The notes: generated by a model from the sequence alone, not told the origin. Positions 25,662-35,494 are shown, numbered from the stretch's first letter. The stretch: DNA of 64,000 bases from CALEUX01 sp964608615 (GCA_964608615.1 CAZSQG010000003.1:32027-96026), one strand, 5' to 3'. Program-made: numbers and translations.

Positions 25662-25850
25662 TTACTTAATTTCACGATGTACCGTCATACGTTTAAGTAT
25701 GGGATTGTACTTTTTTAATTCCAACCTATCAGGAGTGTTTTTCCGATTTTTCATGGTAATATACCGTGAAGTACCAGGTTGTCCACTCTCTTTATGCTCG
25801 GTGCATTCCATAATTACCTGAATGCGGTTTCCTTTTCCTTTTTTTGCCAT
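25662..25850 (-). CDS. rpmG: 50S ribosomal protein L33
   Basis: A 62-residue basic protein with the L33 signature, GNRIQVIMECTEH, YITMKNRKNTPDRLELKKYNP and a C-terminal HREIK. Only one Cys is present, so it belongs to the version without the zinc ribbon (C- type). Between rpmB (16 bases) and DUF4295 (10 bases), one short operon on the minus strand. Confidence 0.97.
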   Translation of the reverse strand: MAKKGKGNRIQVIMECTEHKESGQPGTSRYITMKNRKNTPDRLELKKYNPILKRMTVHREIK

Positions 25851-25866
25851 TTTTTAGTCCTCCTGA

Positions 25867-26109
25867 TTAAAAATTAGAAATAAAACCTTTTTCCTTAGCC
25901 GATTTAAGAGCTGCATGGATTCCTACTTTATTAATCAGGCGAAGGCCCGAAGCAGATACCTTTAGTCTAACCCAACGATCATCTTCTGGTAAATAGAATT
26001 TCTTATGGAAAAGGTTAGGATTGAACCTCCTCTTGGTTCTTCTTTTAGAGTGGGATACATTGTTCCCAACCATAAAACTCTTTCCTGTTATTTCACAAAC
26101 TTTTGACAT
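25867..26109 (-). CDS. rpmB: 50S ribosomal protein L28
   Basis: An 80-residue ribosomal protein with the L28 signature (MSKVCEITGK, GNNVSHSKRRTKRRFNPN, LRLINKVGI). It lacks the zinc-binding Cys pairs of C+ forms. First gene of the rpmB-rpmG-DUF4295 operon. Confidence 0.97.
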   Translation of the reverse strand: MSKVCEITGKSFMVGNNVSHSKRRTKRRFNPNLFHKKFYLPEDDRWVRLKVSASGLRLINKVGIHAALKSAKEKGFISNF

Positions 26110-26431
26110 TGCTCAACCGTTTTTTTTCTTTATGTTTTTCAAACAGAGCGCAAAATACGGGATTTTCTTTCAAAAAAACAAATTGTTGATTCTTTTATTT
26201 CTTTGTTTTTTGTTTTTTTATGGATTAATTATGAATATCAGCCGTTATAATCTCATTATCACACTTAAACTAAAGATTAAATTACATGACATAAATAATT
26301 GTATATGTATTATATATGTTATGATTATTCATAAATAGCATCTTATATTTTCAACTACGGAATTCTTATCACTCAATCTCCATTATCATAAAATATTTTT
26401 CTTCAATGCACTATTTATTTTCCTTTTGGTA
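26110..26431. other. intergenic region between rpmB and cinA
   Basis: An AT-rich 320-base stretch that should contain the ribosomal protein operon promoter. No exact TAnnTTTG box was found, and no gene or repeat is recognised. A plus-strand frame here is rich in Phe, Ile and Leu and looks spurious. Confidence 0.4.
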
Positions 26432-27688
26432 CTACATCTCCCCTTTTTCAATCAACTGCTTCATCATAATTATGCCTGTTTCTGCCGTCCTGATAATGGT
26501 GTGTTCCCGGTTATTGCCAAATAAAAACTTATGGCTAATAACTTTTCCATTACCAGCCCAGGCTATCCAAACAGTACCAACAGGCTTTTCATCACTACCT
26601 CCAGTTGGACCGGCAACACCAGATGTTGCAATGGCGTAATGGGTATTTAACACCTTACAGGCCCCCAAAGCCATCTGTTCAACCACTTGAGAACTTACGG
26701 CTCCATAGTTTTCAATGTCTTCAGGTGAAACACCCAATATCTCTGCTTTTATCTCATTGGCATATGCAACAATACCTCCCTTAAAACATTGCGATGCTCC
26801 GGGAACAGAAGTTATAAGATGCGATATATAGCCGCCCGAACAGCTTTCAGCGCAAGCAAGAGTTGCATTTTTGTTTAATAATAGCTTTAATAAGTACTCT
26901 TCAGGCTTTTGATCATCAAACTCATAGATGTTTTCACCAACAATAGGATAAAGGGCCTTAACCGCCTTCCCAATGGTTTGTTCAATAATATTTGCATCCC
27001 GTCCTTTACCCGATAAACGTAACCTGATTTTTCCAGGCGATGGTAAATAGGCTACTTTAATAAATGGCGGTATACTATCTTCCCAATCACTCAACATCTC
27101 GGCTAAAACAGCTTCGGGGATATTTAAAATATAAACGGTTTTATGGATCACAACACCACTAACAAATTTCTCTTTCAGCCGGGGAATGATTTCCTGCTCC
27201 ATGGCACGCTTCATTTCAGATGGCACACCTGGCATGGAAACAACCACCGCCTCCTTATGGTTGAACCACATAACAGGAGCTGTTCCAATGATATTGCGGA
27301 TTACAATGCAGCTTTCGGGCACCAGGGCCTGATCACGGTTTAGCTGGTTAATACTGATCGCGCCACGTCTCTTTAAAAAGTTCTCTATATCTGAAAACAC
27401 TTCCTGATTGAAAACCAGTTTTGTATCAAAAAACTTGCATAACGTATTTTTGGTTATATCATCACGTGTTGGACCTAAACCACCTGTAATAAGGACAATA
27501 GACGACCGTTCGGTGGCTTCTTTCAATACACTTAAGATCTCTTCCTCCTGNNNNNNNNNNCTAACTGATGTGATCCGGCTAATTGAAAAACCAAATTTAT
27601 TAAGTTGTTGACCCATCCAGGCCGAATTGGTATCCACAACCTGTCCTATCAGGAGTTCGTCGCCTATAGTGATGATTTCTACTTGCAT
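26432..27688 (-). CDS. cinA: CinA family protein (competence/damage-inducible, nicotinamide nucleotide amidase)
   Basis: A 418-residue CinA. The N-terminal MoaB/MogA-like domain begins VEIITIGDELLIGQVVDTNSAW and contains TGGLGPTRDDITK. The C-terminal PncC-type domain has CAESCSGG, VPGASQCFKGGIVAYAN and TSGVAGPTGGSDEKPVGTVW, and deamidates nicotinamide mononucleotide in characterised members. A 10-N assembly gap (27551-27560) interrupts codons about 43-46. The frame stays open across it, but placeholder gaps do not preserve true length, so a few residues here are uncertain. Isolated gene on the minus strand. Confidence 0.92.
   Translation of the reverse strand: MQVEIITIGDELLIGQVVDTNSAWMGQQLNKFGFSISRITSVXXXXQEEEILSVLKEATERSSIVLITGGLGPTRDDITKNTLCKFFDTKLVFNQEVFSDIENFLKRRGAISINQLNRDQALVPESCIVIRNIIGTAPVMWFNHKEAVVVSMPGVPSEMKRAMEQEIIPRLKEKFVSGVVIHKTVYILNIPEAVLAEMLSDWEDSIPPFIKVAYLPSPGKIRLRLSGKGRDANIIEQTIGKAVKALYPIVGENIYEFDDQKPEEYLLKLLLNKNATLACAESCSGGYISHLITSVPGASQCFKGGIVAYANEIKAEILGVSPEDIENYGAVSSQVVEQMALGACKVLNTHYAIATSGVAGPTGGSDEKPVGTVWIAWAGNGKVISHKFLFGNNREHTIIRTAETGIIMMKQLIEKGEM
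27551..27560. other. assembly gap of 10 N inside cinA
   Basis: Ten N characters between CTCCTG and CTAACT. Probably a placeholder for a short unresolved join. Confidence 0.95.
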
Positions 27689-28065
27689 TTTAACATACTA
27701 TATTTAAAAGTTACTTTACGTTGATAATTATAAGAGTCAAGTAATAAGGAGTATAAAGAAATAAACAAAATAATAAATGATTTCTTTAATATGAATATAC
27801 TTAACTGTACCTATAAATGCAGATGGCTATCGGGTTTACACCTGTTTTGTTTTTTGTCGTGGAAGGACTGCTATGTTCAGCTCAAGGTATCGCCTTGGGA
27901 TAAACAATAGCATCAAACAGGACGGGCTGAAAACCCAACTTAAATTAAGCTGTCCTTATCAGGGTGGAAAAACATACATTGATCATTCAACACAAGGCAA
28001 CGTGTTTGCTTTGCCATTGGGCTTAAATAATTTGGCCTTATACAGCCCGTTTATTTGTCTTTCTT
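27689..28065. repeat. intergenic region with degenerate palindrome-rich sequence
   Basis: This 377-base gap contains several small inverted repeats, for example CAAGGTATCGCCTTG near 27884, a GGGCTGAAAACCC segment near 27924 and GGCAacgtgtttgcttTGCC near 27999. The style resembles the degenerate dispersed intergenic repeats of environmental Bacteroidota. The plus-strand frame at 27873-28124 is probably not a gene. No second copy was found in the window. Confidence 0.35.
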
Positions 28066-29298
28066 TTATGCCTTTTCATCCAAGGCTTCCAATCTCTTCA
28101 ACAATGGCGGATGTGAATAATTAAAAAACACAAACAAAGGATGTGGCGTTGGATTACTCAACGATGAAGCCGAAAGCTTCTTTAATGCCGATTGTAAGGC
28201 CCTGGCATTTGCATGACGCGCAGCAAATGCATCGGCCTGAAATTCCTGATGGCGCGATAAAATAATCATTCCCAATCCAAGAAATGCACTGATTGGTGAA
28301 TATAACAGACCAAATCCAAGCAATCCAATGTGAAACGAGGGATGTTCCACACCAAGGGCTTGAGATATGGCAGGCTGATTCACAAACCAGCCCAATAAAA
28401 ATAGGGTAATGCCTGCCTGCAGAACGCCCAATATGGATCCTATAATGATGTGTTTAAGCCTGAAATGACCTATTTCATGGGCCAAAACTGCCACTATTTC
28501 ATCTGTTCTTAATTCGTTAATCAGGGTATCATATAAAACAATCCTTTTGTTTTTACCAAAACCGCTAAAAAAGGCATTGGCCTTTGTAGAACGTTTTGAG
28601 CCATTCATTACAAATACATTGTCGAGTGAAAAACCTGCTTTACGACTCATTTCTTCAATAGCTGTTCGCAATTCCCCTTTCTCCAGTGGCTCGAGTTTAT
28701 TAAAAAGCGGTAAAATAAGTGTTGTGTAAAATTTGCTGAAAAAGAGCATAAAAAATGACAGAACAGTCCAGGCATACAACCAGAAATAGCTCCCGGCCCA
28801 ATGATAAAACCAGACAATTAAAAACAATAACAAACCACCAATAACAGCTCCCAAAAGCAATGATTTTATCAGGTCACCAATAAAGGTTCCTACAGTTGTT
28901 TTATTAAAACCAAAGTGCTCTTCAATAACAAAAGTATCATATATTGAAAATGGCAGCGATATCAACATGGATGCCAAACCAATTATTCCGAAAAACAACA
29001 ATGGTTGCCATAATTCATTTGCAATTATTTGGCCAACTAAACCATCTAAAAAAGCAAATCCCTGAAACCATAAAACGGCTAAAATAACCAACAATGAAAA
29101 TGTTGAAGATATTAAACCAAAACGATAATTAGCAATACGATATCTCTTCTGCTTCTGGAATTTATCATCGGGATAAACATCGCTTAAGCTTTTGGGTACA
29201 ACATCACTCCAACTTTTGCGGTTCAGTTCTCCCAGGATAAACTCCCAAATGGCTTCTAATATAATTATGGCCAGAATAACAAAGAAAAGTATAGTCAT
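28066..29298 (-). CDS. M48 family metalloprotease, Ste24/CAAX protease 1-like
   Basis: A 410-residue integral membrane zinc protease. Five to seven membrane segments surround a catalytic HEXXH (AHEIGHFRLKH, about residue 275), with the third ligand Glu in EFQADAFA near 352. The NGSKRSTKANAFFSGFG block is typical of the Ste24 subgroup and distinguishes it from the smaller HtpX. Eukaryotic Ste24 trims prenylated proteins and clears blocked translocons; the bacterial members are thought to act in membrane protein quality control. Upstream lies the antisense element copy D (29373-29452). Confidence 0.9.
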   Translation of the reverse strand: MTILFFVILAIIILEAIWEFILGELNRKSWSDVVPKSLSDVYPDDKFQKQKRYRIANYRFGLISSTFSLLVILAVLWFQGFAFLDGLVGQIIANELWQPLLFFGIIGLASMLISLPFSIYDTFVIEEHFGFNKTTVGTFIGDLIKSLLLGAVIGGLLLFLIVWFYHWAGSYFWLYAWTVLSFFMLFFSKFYTTLILPLFNKLEPLEKGELRTAIEEMSRKAGFSLDNVFVMNGSKRSTKANAFFSGFGKNKRIVLYDTLINELRTDEIVAVLAHEIGHFRLKHIIIGSILGVLQAGITLFLLGWFVNQPAISQALGVEHPSFHIGLLGFGLLYSPISAFLGLGMIILSRHQEFQADAFAARHANARALQSALKKLSASSLSNPTPHPLFVFFNYSHPPLLKRLEALDEKA

Positions 29299-29372
29299 TT
29301 TTTAAAATTGAAATAACAAAAATAGAAACAGAGAATTTATGTAAACATAAAGTCTCTGCATCTGCTAATAAT

Positions 29373-29452
29373 ATGAAACGAGTCATGGTTAAAATTTACA
29401 CAACGCATGTATATGATTATACAGGAGGGTTTCATATGACCTGACAAGAAAA
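29373..29452 (+). repeat. dispersed leader-type element, copy D (degenerate)
   Basis: It begins ATGAAACGAGTCATGGTTAA and ends near CATATGACCTGAC, sharing the conserved opening TGAAACGAG[C/T]CATG and the closing ATGnGACC with copies A and B. The internal stem is weak. It lies between lgt and the M48 protease gene, in antisense orientation to both. Confidence 0.45.
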
Positions 29453-29492
29453 TTATAAACTCAAGGATAATTTAAGCCCAAACAGCCCAAAT

Positions 29493-30335
29493 TCATTTCT
29501 TTTTTGCACTCACAACCTTTTTTTCCTGAACAAGAGGATTGGTAATTGCCCTGTAAATCAAATATACCCCAAAAATCACAAAGGGAATACTTAGTATCTG
29601 TCCCATATTGAGGTTCATTCCTTCTTCAAAGGACTCCTGGTTTTCTTTTACAAATTCAATAAAGAAACGGGTGGCAAAAATACCAATCAGGAAAACACCA
29701 AAAAGAAGACCCTGTTTTTCACGGGCATTTGTACGCCAATACATGTACATCATTATTACAAAAGTAATAAGATAACATAATGCTTCGTATATCTGGGTTG
29801 GATGACGTGGCAGTTCAGGATTTTCAATGCCTGAAGCCCTAAGAAACCTAAAACCCCAGGGAAGGTCGGTGATACGTCCCACAATTTCGGAATTCATAAG
29901 GTTACCTAAACGAATAAAAACACCGGCTAAGGCTACAGCTACTAATAGTCTATCCATGGTCCAGAACATGGATTTTTTAGTAACGTTTTTTGAATAAAGC
30001 CAGATGGCCACAATTATTCCAATAGCACCACCATGACTGGCAAGTCCGCCGTGCCATATTTTCAGAATTTCTTCAGGGTTTTGCGAATAATAGTCCCATC
30101 CATAAAAAATCACGTGCCCCAATCGTGCTCCTACTACCGTAGCAACCACTACATAAATAAATAGACTGTCCATCCATTTTTCGGGAGCGTTTTCGCGCTT
30201 AAACATCTTTTCAACTATGTAATACCCCAATAAAAACGAAATGGCAAAAAACAGTCCGTAATATCTAATCGACAATGGTCCTAAAGAAAAGATTTCAGGG
30301 CTTATTGTCCATGTAATGAAATTAAATAGTGTCAT
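29493..30335 (-). CDS. lgt: prolipoprotein diacylglyceryl transferase
   Basis: A 280-residue inner membrane enzyme that attaches diacylglycerol to the lipobox cysteine of lipoproteins, the first step of their maturation. About seven membrane segments. The Lgt signature is visible as GARLGHVIFYGWDYY (about 74-88) and as RLGNLMNSEIVGRITDLPWGF in part (about 141-160), containing the essential Arg and Asn; HPTQIYEAL follows. Several lipoproteins in this window (META, LpoB-like, COG3014) are its expected clients. It follows secA by 44 bases on the same strand. Confidence 0.96.
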   Translation of the reverse strand: MTLFNFITWTISPEIFSLGPLSIRYYGLFFAISFLLGYYIVEKMFKRENAPEKWMDSLFIYVVVATVVGARLGHVIFYGWDYYSQNPEEILKIWHGGLASHGGAIGIIVAIWLYSKNVTKKSMFWTMDRLLVAVALAGVFIRLGNLMNSEIVGRITDLPWGFRFLRASGIENPELPRHPTQIYEALCYLITFVIMMYMYWRTNAREKQGLLFGVFLIGIFATRFFIEFVKENQESFEEGMNLNMGQILSIPFVIFGVYLIYRAITNPLVQEKKVVSAKKK

Positions 30336-30379
30336 AAGGTTATTTTCTAATATGACGATTTAGTTATTTGATTATCAGT

Positions 30380-33300
30380 TTAAGCATCTTTGCCGTGACA
30401 TTGTTTGTATTTTTTTCCACTGCCACATGGACAAGGATCGTTACGTCCAACTTTCTTCTCAACACGTACCGGTTGGGTTACCACTGGCTCACGACGATCG
30501 CTGCTCCCCTCACGATTAGGATTTAAACCTGCCATGGGGTCATCTTTGGTGATTCGCAGTTTGCTCAAATCGGTTCTTCTACGTGATTCTGCTTCCCTTA
30601 CCTGACTTGCATCCCTGATTGGTATATGGGCTTTGGCCAGAGAAGAAACTACTACTTTGTTGTTTTTGTCGATCATGCCTTTAAACAGATCGAAAGACTC
30701 AAACTTATAAATCAATAATGGATCCTTTTGTTCATATGATGCATTTTGAACCGCCTGTTTTAAATCATCAAGTTCGCGCAGGTGTTCTTTCCAAGCATCA
30801 TCAATGGTAATAAGCATAATGGCTTTTTCAAACGAGCGGGCTAGCTCCTTTCCTTTTGTTTCGTAGGCCTTTTTTAGGTTAGCAGTAATCTGGAAAAGCC
30901 GCTGACCATCTGAAATGGGTACCACAATATTTTCATAAACAGCCGATTTATTTTCATAAACATCCTTTATTACAGGATAGGCTTGTTTGGCCATGGATTC
31001 AATTTTTCGCTGGTAGTCGCCCCAAACCTTATCATACATTTGTTCAACCATCTCTTCGGGCTTACCTTTCTGAAATTCCTCTTCGTTAAAAGGAACTTCA
31101 CTTGAGAATACGCGAATCATTTCAAGTTTGAAATTCTCCAAATCGCCCAATTGCTGGTTTTCAATTAAGAGCGATTCAACTGAATCGTACATCATATTGG
31201 AGATGTCAACCTGAATTCTTTCTCCAAACAAGGCATGTCGGCGTTTGGTATAAATTACTTCACGCTGAGAGTTCATAACATCATCATATTCGAGCAAACG
31301 TTTACGTATTCCGAAGTTATTTTCTTCGACCTTCTTTTGAGCACGTTCAATGGAATTAGTAATCATACGGTGCTGAATCATCTCTCCTTCAGCAACACCC
31401 ATACGATCCATATATTTCACAAGACGATCAGAGCCAAATAAGCGCATCAAATCATCCTCGAGAGATACAAAGAACAGCGTAGAACCCGGATCGCCCTGAC
31501 GCCCTGAACGACCACGCAACTGCCGGTCAACCCGTCGCGATTCGTGACGCTCTGTACCAACAATGGCCAAACCACCTGCGTTTCTAACCTCAGGTGTAAG
31601 CTTAATGTCAGTACCACGACCGGCCATGTTGGTAGCAATAGTTACAACGCCTTTGTTACCAGCTTCGGCAACTATCTCCGCCTCACGCTGGTGTAATTTT
31701 GCATTAAGGACGTTGTGCTTAATCCCACGTATTTTAAGCATTCGGCTTAGGAGCTCAGACACTTCAACCGAAGTGGTACCTACCAGAACAGGTCGCCCTT
31801 TTTCGACCAACATAACAATCTCATCAATAACCGCATTGTATTTTTCACGCTTGGTTTTGTAAACCTTATCATCCATATCTTTTCGGATAATGGGTTTATT
31901 GGTGGGGATTACCACTACATCTAATTTATAGATGTCCCATAATTCTCCTGCTTCGGTCTCGGCAGTACCTGTCATCCCGGCCAGTTTGCTGTACATTCTG
32001 AAATAGTTCTGAAGGGTGATGGTAGCATATGTTTGTGTAGCTGCCTCAACCCTTACTCTTTCTTTTGCTTCAATGGCCTGATGTAAACCATCTGAATACC
32101 GTCGGCCTTCCATAATACGACCTGTTTGCTCATCCACAATCTTCACCTTGTTGTCGATAACCACGTATTCAACATCCTTTTCGAACATCACGTAGGCTTT
32201 TAGCAACTGGCTGATTGTATGTACGCGTTCAGATTTTATCGAATAATTCTGAAGCAATTCGTCTTTTTTCTGAACTTTTTGCTCATCTGAAAGATCTGAT
32301 CCTTCAAGTTTTGCAATTTCAGAGCCAATGTCGGGTAAAACAAAGAATTGCTTATCATCAGATGTATCTGTAATTAAATCAAGTCCCTGATCGGTCATCT
32401 CAACCGAGTTGGTTTTCTCATCAATCACAAAAAAGAGAGGATCGGTTACAACAAACATGTTTTTGTTGTTTTCCTGCATGTAGAAGTTCTCTGTCTTAAT
32501 CATTCGTGCCTTTATTCCCTGCTCACTTAAGTATTTAATAAGGGCTTTGTTTTTAGGCATTCCTTTAAAGGCACGCAGTAGTAATAATGCTCCCTCTTCT
32601 TGTTCTTTCTGATCTTCTGATTTCAATTTTTGTTTTGAGTCAGACAGATAGCGGTTTACAATGTTTCGTTGTGCTTCAACAAGTTTTTCAACCTTAGGTC
32701 GTAATTCCAAAAACAATTGGTCGTCACCCTTTGGTATGGGGCCCGAAATTATAAGAGGTGTACGGGCATCATCAATTAAAACTGAGTCAACCTCGTCAAC
32801 AATGGCATAATTGTGACTTCGCTGAACCAGATCTTCAGGAGAAACCGCCATGTTATCACGAAGGTAATCAAAACCAAATTCATTGTTAGTACCAAAGGTT
32901 ATGTCAGCCTGGTAGGCTTTACGACGGGCAGCCGAGTTAGGTTGATGTTTGTCGATACAATCAACGCTCAAGCCGTGAAACATATAGAGGGGTCCCATCC
33001 ACTCAGAGTCACGTTTTGCGAGATAATCATTAACGGTTACAATATGCACTCCAAGCCCGGTTAAGGCATTAAGGAAAACAGGCAATGTAGCTACCAGCGT
33101 TTTACCCTCACCAGTTGCCATTTCAGCAATTTTACCCTGATGCAGTACCACTCCACCAATAAGCTGAGTGTCGTAATGCACCATTTCCCATTTAATAGAG
33201 TTTCCTCCTGCTTGCCAGGTATTTTTATAGATGGCATTGTTACCTTTTATTTCCACAAAATCGAAAGATGTTGCAAGATCCCTGTCAAAATCATTAGCCG

Positions 33301-33697
33301 TTACTTCAATGGTATCGTTTTCTGTTAACCGACGGGCAGTGTCTTTAATTATCGAAAATGCTTGAGGAATTGCCTCATTCAAGGCAATTTCCATTTTAGA
33401 AATGATCTCCTTTTCTAATTTATCTATTTCAGAATAGATTTTTTCCCGCTCATCTATGTCGGGATTATCATTCTCTACTCTCTCTTTTAATTCATTAATG
33501 GTATTTCTTTCGGTCTCAATCGACGATTGAATTTGCTTCTTTAAATCAGCTGATCTGCGCCGTAAATCATCGTTACTAAGGTTCTTTATTTCAGGATATG
33601 CAATTTTTATCTTATCGGCTATTGGGATAAGAACTTTTAAATCCCGTTGAGATTTGTTGCCGAAAAATTTTGAAAGAATGTTATCTATGGCTGCCAT
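30380..33697 (-). CDS. secA: preprotein translocase ATPase
   Basis: A 1105-residue SecA, longer than the 901-residue E. coli protein because Bacteroidota SecA has large insertions in the first nucleotide-binding domain. Walker A is MATGEGKTL (about 193-201), Walker B is in IVDEVDSVLIDDARTPLIISG, and the second helicase domain has NMAGRGTDIKL and QLRGRSGRQGDPG. The C-terminus ends with the zinc-binding CPCGSGKKYKQCHG that contacts SecB or lipids. It drives Sec-dependent export. It is followed closely by lgt. Confidence 0.97.
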   Translation of the reverse strand: MAAIDNILSKFFGNKSQRDLKVLIPIADKIKIAYPEIKNLSNDDLRRRSADLKKQIQSSIETERNTINELKERVENDNPDIDEREKIYSEIDKLEKEIISKMEIALNEAIPQAFSIIKDTARRLTENDTIEVTANDFDRDLATSFDFVEIKGNNAIYKNTWQAGGNSIKWEMVHYDTQLIGGVVLHQGKIAEMATGEGKTLVATLPVFLNALTGLGVHIVTVNDYLAKRDSEWMGPLYMFHGLSVDCIDKHQPNSAARRKAYQADITFGTNNEFGFDYLRDNMAVSPEDLVQRSHNYAIVDEVDSVLIDDARTPLIISGPIPKGDDQLFLELRPKVEKLVEAQRNIVNRYLSDSKQKLKSEDQKEQEEGALLLLRAFKGMPKNKALIKYLSEQGIKARMIKTENFYMQENNKNMFVVTDPLFFVIDEKTNSVEMTDQGLDLITDTSDDKQFFVLPDIGSEIAKLEGSDLSDEQKVQKKDELLQNYSIKSERVHTISQLLKAYVMFEKDVEYVVIDNKVKIVDEQTGRIMEGRRYSDGLHQAIEAKERVRVEAATQTYATITLQNYFRMYSKLAGMTGTAETEAGELWDIYKLDVVVIPTNKPIIRKDMDDKVYKTKREKYNAVIDEIVMLVEKGRPVLVGTTSVEVSELLSRMLKIRGIKHNVLNAKLHQREAEIVAEAGNKGVVTIATNMAGRGTDIKLTPEVRNAGGLAIVGTERHESRRVDRQLRGRSGRQGDPGSTLFFVSLEDDLMRLFGSDRLVKYMDRMGVAEGEMIQHRMITNSIERAQKKVEENNFGIRKRLLEYDDVMNSQREVIYTKRRHALFGERIQVDISNMMYDSVESLLIENQQLGDLENFKLEMIRVFSSEVPFNEEEFQKGKPEEMVEQMYDKVWGDYQRKIESMAKQAYPVIKDVYENKSAVYENIVVPISDGQRLFQITANLKKAYETKGKELARSFEKAIMLITIDDAWKEHLRELDDLKQAVQNASYEQKDPLLIYKFESFDLFKGMIDKNNKVVVSSLAKAHIPIRDASQVREAESRRRTDLSKLRITKDDPMAGLNPNREGSSDRREPVVTQPVRVEKKVGRNDPCPCGSGKKYKQCHGKDA

Positions 33698-33786
33698 GTT
33701 TAATTATGTTTTGATTGAAAACAGTGATAATTCAGAAATTAATTCCTGAATTAAAAATTTGTAATAAAGATAGATACAAAAAACAC

Positions 33787-34356
33787 TTAAACTAAAGAAT
33801 CAATATGAAAGGGCCCAGCCCTTGAAGGAGTAGAGTTTTGAATTAACTTCTCTAAAAATTCTGTGATATGACCCAATAATTGGGATTGCTGATGATCAAT
33901 GAGTTTAATTGCAAATGAATTGTCGCAATTCAATGCAAATCCATCATAAAAAAAACTATCCCCGTCTTCCAGTTTAGGAAGGGTTGAAAACTTCTTATTT
34001 CTAAAAAAAGAGGTGATGCAAATTCTAATTTCACCAGATGATTCAAGCCAGGTTCTTAAAAAACTACGATCAAATAATTGCAGTCCCGAGAGTTGATTAT
34101 TCTCAGAAATAAAAACACTTGCGAATAAAGGACTGTTGGAAAATAAAAAGTATGAACCCTTTTGAGAAAGAAAAACGTTATTATTCAATGATGAAGGCAG
34201 CTCACTCTTACCTGTTTGTAACAGATGCGCTTTAACGATTTCATGGGCAGCAACTACACTTGTTTTTAACGGTTTATTTTCTTTATAAACTGTTAAAACA
34301 ACTGTAAGCGATAAACCCAGAATGGTCAAATATCCTATTTCGGATCTGTTCTTCAT
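33787..34356 (-). CDS. hypothetical protein with N-terminal membrane anchor
   Basis: A 189-residue protein starting at ATG 34354-34356. Residues about 6-23 (EIGYLTILGLSLTVVLTVY) form a hydrophobic segment that could be a signal or anchor; the rest is predicted soluble and exposed. No family is recognised. Codon content looks coding (mixed acidic and basic residues) and it sits directly upstream of secA on the same strand (89 bases), but a functional link is only positional. Confidence 0.6.
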   Translation of the reverse strand: MKNRSEIGYLTILGLSLTVVLTVYKENKPLKTSVVAAHEIVKAHLLQTGKSELPSSLNNNVFLSQKGSYFLFSNSPLFASVFISENNQLSGLQLFDRSFLRTWLESSGEIRICITSFFRNKKFSTLPKLEDGDSFFYDGFALNCDNSFAIKLIDHQQSQLLGHITEFLEKLIQNSTPSRAGPFHIDSLV

Positions 34357-34637
34357 CAGCTAATTTTTCGAATGTAAAGATGACAAAAGATTTTGAATTC
34401 GTACTTATATATGTTTGTTAAAATTGGATTGGAGCCGTGATAAACGTTTTCACTATTTTCAAAAACAGATATCACTTAGTTTATTTTTCATTCTTAACAA
34501 AGTTAAATAGGATCTCAATAATTTTCATTCCTCACACCAATAATGCTTTATCGTATTACTCAGTTATCGGTATAGTATTCAAGCAAATGCCCCAACCAAA
34601 ACGTTTCATGAAATTAAATTCCGATATTTGAAAAAAA
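34357..34637. other. intergenic region upstream of the hypothetical gene
   Basis: AT-rich sequence with no recognised element. A plus-strand frame of 64 codons beginning with GTG looks spurious. Confidence 0.4.
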
Positions 34638-34703
34638 AAGGATGGCGTATCCCTTGCCTGAGAAATCAGCCATGACCACTTTGGTTTGGACCACGCCATC
34701 CTT
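34638..34703 (-). terminator. branched terminator after the rhomboid gene
   Basis: An 11-bp stem (AAGGATGGCGT 34638-34648 / ACGCCATCCTT 34693-34703) encloses 44 bases with two smaller hairpins (CTGA-GAAA-TCAG and ACCA-CTT-TGGT). On the minus strand it is followed by nine T residues, so it ends the threonine aldolase-rhomboid transcript. Such a large loop is unusual for a terminator. Confidence 0.65.
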
Positions 34704-34774
34704 ACTTAATTAGAAACAAGAATGATGGATTGTGGTTCAACCACAACTAAAAAAACTCCTTAATAAGAATATAT

Positions 34775-35458
34775 TCAAGGCTTCTCTTCAGGTAATTGTA
34801 GCCAATATGGATCATCTTCCCCGGGTTCTTCGGGTTCTTCGGTTTCGTCCCAAAGTGTTTCGGGCCTTTGCGGCCCTTCATTTCTATAAATAAAGGAGGC
34901 AACAATCCCCGCCAATGCGCCCCAATAATGCCCTTCCCACGAATAGCCGATAAACTTATGCATTGGAAATAAACCCCAAACCAGCCCTCCATAAAGAAAT
35001 ATAACCAGTAACGAAATAGCCAGTAATGGGATATGACGACGGTTTATACCGCTGACAAATAAAAATGCCGCTATACCATAAATCAATCCGCTGGCTCCCA
35101 CATGCCATGCATCACGGGCTACTAACCAAAGCCATATACCTGATAGCAGGTAAATTGTAAAAAACACTCTATATCCAATGGGTCGGTAGAAATAAAAGAG
35201 GCCAACGGATAATACAAAAAAAGATGGGGCATTGTTAAAGAAATGTATCCAATCGGCATGTTTGAAAGGCATAGTTAAAATCCCGGGAATACCTTCAATA
35301 CTTAATGGCTTAATGCCCAACCAATACCAATTACCCAGTTCAAGTGATTCTATAAGACGGACTGAAAACATCACAAACAATAGAAAAAATGGAAACACAA
35401 CACTGTGAAATATCCTTCTTTTTTCTGTCCACTGATGTTTTTCTGAAAGTTGGTTCAT
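34775..35458 (-). CDS. rhomboid family intramembrane serine protease
   Basis: A 227-residue membrane protein with about six membrane spans. The catalytic Ser is in WHVGASGLIYG (about residue 123) and the catalytic His is in WEGHYWGALAG (about 177), the standard GxSG...H dyad; rhomboids cut within or near membrane segments. The C-terminal 30 residues are acidic and soluble (EEPEEPGEDD). Its substrate is unknown. It follows the threonine aldolase gene by 36 bases and is closed by the branched terminator at 34638-34703. Confidence 0.9.
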   Translation of the reverse strand: MNQLSEKHQWTEKRRIFHSVVFPFFLLFVMFSVRLIESLELGNWYWLGIKPLSIEGIPGILTMPFKHADWIHFFNNAPSFFVLSVGLFYFYRPIGYRVFFTIYLLSGIWLWLVARDAWHVGASGLIYGIAAFLFVSGINRRHIPLLAISLLVIFLYGGLVWGLFPMHKFIGYSWEGHYWGALAGIVASFIYRNEGPQRPETLWDETEEPEEPGEDDPYWLQLPEEKP

Positions 35459-35494
35459 TAAACTGATTATTATGTTTAAGTCAGAAGAATAACT

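Noticed and set aside
27873..28124. 83-codon frame on the plus strand
   Set aside because: It overlaps palindrome-rich intergenic DNA and the end of the M48 gene; no protein-like features.
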